Assembly: GCA_031278845.1 (NCBI GenBank)
Contig: JAITJQ010000081.1
Span: 1 to 9,671 of the forward strand
Origin: Puniceicoccales bacterium
GTDB taxonomy: Bacteria > Verrucomicrobiota > Verrucomicrobiia > Opitutales > LL51
Length of the DNA stretch: 9,671 nucleotides
Direction of reading: 5' to 3'
Shown here: positions 6,136 to 9,671 of the stretch, one piece after another
How positions within the stretch are numbered: the first letter of the stretch is position 1
Layout of the letters: each line of letters starts with the position of its first letter
Made by a program: the position numbers and the translations under genes
Notes under the pieces: generated by a model
Told to the model about the DNA's origin: nothing
What the model saw: the letters and a program-made list of their open reading frames with translations, nothing else
Databases searched by the model: none

Positions 6136-8185
6136 AGTAATCTACTCCGATTTCTTTCCTTGTGTTTTTATTTTCAATTGCAAGCTTTTTATCAGCTTTT
6201 TTTTGTTTTTCTGGAGATGTTCCATCGATAAGGGTAGTTATGGTCTCTTCGATCTTTTTTTCCTCGATCTTTTTAGGAACCGGTCGGCGGCGTGTAGCTG
6301 TGGGTTTTGAGCGGAAATCTCCGTATTTAACCAATTCGTAGACGTGTCTACCCTCGATCGTTTCGTATTTCAGTAGTGCTTCCGCCAGTTTTTGGAGGAG
6401 GGCGTAATGTTCGGTGAGGATTTTTTTCGCGCGTTCGTATTCATTTTGGATTGTTTTAGCGATTTCCGCATCGATTTTTTGGGCGGTTTGTTCGCTATAA
6501 TTTTGATCGCGGGCAATTTCTTTTCCGAGGAAGACGTGGTCTTGATTTTCGCCGTAGGCGATCGTTCCCAGGTCACTCATACCCCAGTCGCAGACCATCT
6601 TTCGCGCCAGTTTAGTGGCCGATTTGATATCACCGGCAGCACCATTCGTCAATTCATTGAATGTGATTTCTTCGGCAACACGTCCGCCCATGAAACAGCA
6701 AATGTTGTTTAAAATATTCGTTTTGGAGTAATTAAATATATCTTTTTTGGGCATAAACATCGTACTTCCTAGAGTTTGTCCGCGGGGAAGGATCGTTACC
6801 TTGTGGACGGGCATATCGCCGGTATCGACGATCGCTTGAATAATGGCGTGGCCAGCTTCATGGAATGCGGTAACTTTTTTATCCTTTTGATCCATGAGTT
6901 TGCGGCGTTCGCAACCAAAGGCGACCTTATCGTGGGCTTCATCGATTTCCGCCCGATCGATTTCTTTGCGATTGTAGCGCGCACAGAGTATCGCCGCTTC
7001 ATTGAGTAAATTTTCTAGGTCGGCGCCGGAGAATCCCGAAGTATGCCGAGCGACTTCTTTGAGACTGATATGGGGTTTGAGTTTAAAGCGTACGGCGTGG
7101 ACCTTTAAAATTTCGAGACGACCTGTGAGGTCGGGCATATCAATAACCACCTGGCGGTCGAAACGTCCGGGACGAAGGAGGGCGTTGTCGAGTACATCGG
7201 GACGATTCGTCGCGGCGATGACGATGACGCCATTATTTTCTTCAAAACCGTCCATTTCGACAAGTAGTGAATTGAGCGTTTGTTCCCGCTCGTCATTTCC
7301 GCCGCCGATACCGGCTCCGCGACTTCGTCCGACCGCATCGATTTCGTCAATGAAGACGAGGCAGGGGGAACTTTTACGGGCCTGTTCAAAGGTATCGCGC
7401 ACACGGGCTGCACCGAGGCCAACGAACATTTCGACGAAATCTGATCCGCTTACGTTAAAGAAAGGCACATTCGCTTCGCCGGCAATGGCGCGCGCGAGTA
7501 ACGTTTTACCGGTTCCGGGGGGGCCAACCATGAGGAACCCCTTGGGAATTTTGGCACCGATATCCCTAAACTTTTGCGGATTCTTCAAAAAGTCGACGAT
7601 TTCCGCCACCTCTTCCTTCGCCTCTTCATAGCCTGCGAAGTCCTTAAATGTTTTTTTGTTATTTTCCTTGGAGATGAGTTTCGCCTTACTTTTTCCGAAA
7701 ATAAGGGCGCTACGATTCGCATTTTTAAGGGGACGGAAAAAGAAAATATAGATAAAGAAGATGAGGATGAGTAGCGGTAGGATGCTGATGAGCAGGGACA
7801 TCCAGAGGTTATTATTCGATTCTTCAACCCAGACATCCGAGGAATTCATGAGATCTTCGAAACGCTGACTCGTCAATTTTCCTTCGGCTTCGAATTGAAT
7901 ATAGTCTCGGATTTGGCCGTTGAGGAGGGTAATGGGTTTATCTATTTTTGCTTTACCGCTTAAAACGTGCCATTTTTCGCCCTTTGCGGGGTCCGATTTG
8001 ACGAATCCCTGCGTGATTTGACCGGCCTTAGCGGCTTCGATAACCTGGGAAATGGTCCATTTTTTCTGGATCGATATGGTCGAATTATAATTCTCCCAAA
8101 GAAGGCACATGACAAAAACGATAGCACCCCAGATGAAAAAGGAGCGCACGCGATTGCTATTTTTATTCGGAATTGGCGAAGTCAT
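6122..8185 (-). CDS. ftsH: ATP-dependent zinc metalloprotease FtsH
   Basis: This membrane-anchored hexameric AAA+ protease degrades damaged membrane proteins and short-lived regulators. The 687-residue product has TM1 (about 15-32), a periplasmic domain and TM2 (about 127-150). The AAA+ module has Walker A GPPGTGKT (221-228), pore motif FVGLGAARVRD, Walker B VFIDEID (277-283) and second region of homology AATNRPDVLDNALLRPGRFD (about 324-343). The M41 protease has HEAGH (442-446) and the third zinc ligand D519 in GAAGDIKSAT. All catalytic residues are present. The C-terminal tail after about residue 625 is basic and Lys/Glu-rich, as is usual. The ATG at 8185 is preferred because AGGTG (8199-8195) lies 9 nt upstream; an in-frame GTG at 8197 lacks a good site. 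It follows tilS by 35 nt. Confidence 0.97.
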   Translation of the reverse strand: MTSPIPNKNSNRVRSFFIWGAIVFVMCLLWENYNSTISIQKKWTISQVIEAAKAGQITQGFVKSDPAKGEKWHVLSGKAKIDKPITLLNGQIRDYIQFEAEGKLTSQRFEDLMNSSDVWVEESNNNLWMSLLISILPLLILIFFIYIFFFRPLKNANRSALIFGKSKAKLISKENNKKTFKDFAGYEEAKEEVAEIVDFLKNPQKFRDIGAKIPKGFLMVGPPGTGKTLLARAIAGEANVPFFNVSGSDFVEMFVGLGAARVRDTFEQARKSSPCLVFIDEIDAVGRSRGAGIGGGNDEREQTLNSLLVEMDGFEENNGVIVIAATNRPDVLDNALLRPGRFDRQVVIDMPDLTGRLEILKVHAVRFKLKPHISLKEVARHTSGFSGADLENLLNEAAILCARYNRKEIDRAEIDEAHDKVAFGCERRKLMDQKDKKVTAFHEAGHAIIQAIVDTGDMPVHKVTILPRGQTLGSTMFMPKKDIFNYSKTNILNNICCFMGGRVAEEITFNELTNGAAGDIKSATKLARKMVCDWGMSDLGTIAYGENQDHVFLGKEIARDQNYSEQTAQKIDAEIAKTIQNEYERAKKILTEHYALLQKLAEALLKYETIEGRHVYELVKYGDFRSKPTATRRRPVPKKIEEKKIEETITTLIDGTSPEKQKKADKKLAIENKNTRKEIGVDYYGKY

Positions 8186-8208
8186 TATGAAATACACCTG
8201 TAACCCAT
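8185..8208 (-). promoter_or_regulatory. Seven-codon upstream reading frame coupled to ftsH
   Basis: An ATG at 8208 opens a frame encoding MGYRCIS whose TAA overlaps the ftsH ATG by one base (TAATG). The AGGTG ribosome-binding site of ftsH lies inside it. It has no ribosome-binding site of its own, so it may simply be chance. If translated, it would couple ftsH initiation to ribosomes arriving from tilS. Confidence 0.25.
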
Positions 8209-8220
8209 GAATTTTTTTGT

Positions 8221-9564
8221 TTATGTCGACGAAAAAGTAATTTTTAGCGCGAAATTATTTTGGACTTTTACAAAATCGGCCGGCGGTAGGTGAGGGACCC
8301 AAATAATGGCACCCTTTTCGTCGCAGAGTACGGGAAGTTGGTGCCGTTGATCCGCGGGGATTTTTTTTTCGGAGAAGAGCTTTTTGAGAGATTTGGTTGG
8401 AGCGTTAATCGGTCGATAGCGGTCGCCATGGTACCACGTGCGTATTGAAATTCTGCCACATTTTTCATTGTTGACGTAGACGACCGAGCTATTGAGTTCC
8501 TCCGTGAGCAGATCTCGGGGAGAAAAAGGAACGATTGCGCGGGTTAATTTGTACCCTGTGGGTAGATATAGGGTTCCCGATTGCCAATTTTGGAAATCGA
8601 TTTTGAAAAAACAGGGATATTTCGTCCTTTTGGACAGTATTTTTCGATCGATTTCGATAAACGTTTGGGCATGGATATTAATTTTTGCGGAGTCATTTCG
8701 GATAACGGTATCGAGAATTTGTTCGAAGCAGGGGCGCGGTAAGGGACAATCGCGTAGCCAAAATTGAATGGCTCGGCGAATGATTGCGGTCTGGGAAACG
8801 TTTTGCAGGTCGAGCTTTTGAGAATCGGTACACAGGGCTTCCGCCATTTGTTGGAGGCAAAAGGCGTCCTCGTCCAAATAACGATGGGCCAAAAGGAATC
8901 CCCTTTTCCAATTGCGTTCCCCAAAAATAGAATCCCATTTGGGCAATAGTCGGCGAAGGCGATTGCGCAGGTATTCGTCCCCACAATTACTTGAATCCTC
9001 ACGCCAAGGAATTTGGTTTTTCACAAATAGGTCGATAATTTCTTCTTTAAAAATATGAATAAGGGGACGGATGCGATAGGTTCCATCGGCGAAAGATTGG
9101 CAATATTTAGGGGCAGCGATTTCCGTACTCCCCCGGGCTAGACGCATAAGCATGGTTTCGATGACATCGTCGGCCTGGTGTGCGAGCAGTAGGTATGGGC
9201 TTCCCAGTTTGGCCATCATCCGCGAAAAAAAATCATAGCGCGCCTTGCGTAAAACCTCTTCCGCCGTTGTACCGTTGAATCTTTTCTCGGAAAAAAAATC
9301 AATGCCCAAATCGTCAGCCAATTGGCGTACAAATATTTCATCCCCATCCGTTTCTTGATCCCTCGTATTGTGATTGTAATGCAAAATCGCAAGCCGTCCC
9401 ACGGGAAAGCGCGCCGCAGTAACAAGGCTTAAACAAACGGAATCAACACCCCCCGAACAGGTAATGCATAGCTTTTTATCACCAAAAAAATCAGGTAGAA
9501 ACTCCAATCGCTGACCTATTTCGCCATTGACCGTCCGCGCAAATGTTCGCCAACTGTGCTCCAT
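8221..9564 (-). CDS. tilS: tRNA(Ile)-lysidine synthetase
   Basis: TilS uses ATP to attach lysine to C34 of the CAU-anticodon isoleucine tRNA, allowing it to read AUA and accept Ile; it is normally essential. The 447-residue protein has the N-type PP-loop SGGVDS (37-42), HYNHNTR (62-68; the family more often has Gly where the second Asn stands) and AHQADDVIETMLMRLARGS (about 128-146). RPLI, EDSSN and RNRLRRLLP follow (about 166-208). The C-terminal domain has RTWYHGDRYRPI (375-386) and KSLKKLFSEKKIP (391-403). Length and domains are complete for the long, E. coli-like form. The ATG at 9564 is the first possible start after an in-frame TGA 18 nt upstream, so the start is firm, although no Shine-Dalgarno is visible. 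It leads the tilS-ftsH-MarC gene cluster. Confidence 0.95.
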   Translation of the reverse strand: MEHSWRTFARTVNGEIGQRLEFLPDFFGDKKLCITCSGGVDSVCLSLVTAARFPVGRLAILHYNHNTRDQETDGDEIFVRQLADDLGIDFFSEKRFNGTTAEEVLRKARYDFFSRMMAKLGSPYLLLAHQADDVIETMLMRLARGSTEIAAPKYCQSFADGTYRIRPLIHIFKEEIIDLFVKNQIPWREDSSNCGDEYLRNRLRRLLPKWDSIFGERNWKRGFLLAHRYLDEDAFCLQQMAEALCTDSQKLDLQNVSQTAIIRRAIQFWLRDCPLPRPCFEQILDTVIRNDSAKINIHAQTFIEIDRKILSKRTKYPCFFKIDFQNWQSGTLYLPTGYKLTRAIVPFSPRDLLTEELNSSVVYVNNEKCGRISIRTWYHGDRYRPINAPTKSLKKLFSEKKIPADQRHQLPVLCDEKGAIIWVPHLPPADFVKVQNNFALKITFSST

Positions 9565-9630
9565 TGGAAACCATAGTGGTCAAAATGGAGCAATCCGCAA
9601 GGAGGCTGTTTGTGGGGCTTTGGCTATATC

Positions 9631-9671
9631 CAGGGGGCTCCGGCTGCCCAGGGGGGGCTCCGCCCCCCCCT
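9631..9671. repeat. GC-rich hairpin repeat, copy C (cut by window edge)
   Basis: AGGGGGGG (9650-9657) pairs with CCCCCCCT (9664-9671) across a six-base loop. It is preceded by ATCCAGGGGGC...GCCCAGG, which resembles the ATCCAGG and GGGCAGC linkers of copies A and B. It lies upstream of tilS, probably at the 3' end of the next gene to the right. Positions 9565-9630 hold no gene; no convincing tilS promoter was found there. Confidence 0.5.

Noticed and set aside
8195..8197. GTG start for ftsH
   Set aside because: Its upstream bases carry no ribosome-binding site, while the ATG at 8185 has AGGTG at a 9-nt spacing.

Overview
This 9.7-kb window reads as a chromosomal segment of a mid-GC, Gram-negative bacterium. 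The best guess is a Verrucomicrobiota-like lineage. That guess rests mainly on the secretin, which has a TPR-like helix pair, a short N0-like domain and a secretin core, and resembles the stand-alone type IV pilus secretins of that phylum. No rRNA, tRNA, transposase, integrase or CRISPR array was seen.

Minus-strand backbone, from right to left. tilS (8221-9564, tRNA-Ile lysidine synthetase) is followed after 35 nt by ftsH (6122-8185, membrane AAA+ zinc protease). The ftsH stop overlaps the start of a MarC-family membrane protein by 14 nt (5497-6135). These three look like one operon, and a tilS-ftsH pair is common in bacteria. After a 123-nt gap carrying a candidate promoter and a 5' stem-loop comes a large outer-membrane secretin (2881-5373). 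Further left on the same strand is alr (294-1466, alanine racemase).

Plus-strand island between alr and the secretin (about 1553-2755). It holds one intact, unfamiliar secreted repeat protein (1919-2614). This has an extended N-region, a signal peptide and eleven 12-residue leucine/phenylalanine repeats, and it ends at a strong intrinsic terminator. Just upstream, in plus-strand frame, is a broken relative (1553-1777). It keeps the same N-region motif, the signal peptide and one repeat unit, but has two in-frame stops and no start codon. This pair is the most novel content of the window.

Repeats. Three GC-rich multi-hairpin modules (144-285, 2759-2864 and 9631-9671, the last cut by the window edge) share sequence. 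The first two sit within a few nucleotides of the stop codons of alr and the secretin, and each faces a plus-strand terminator hairpin. They look like a dispersed extragenic palindromic repeat family that occupies gene ends. All functional assignments come from reading motifs; no database search was run.
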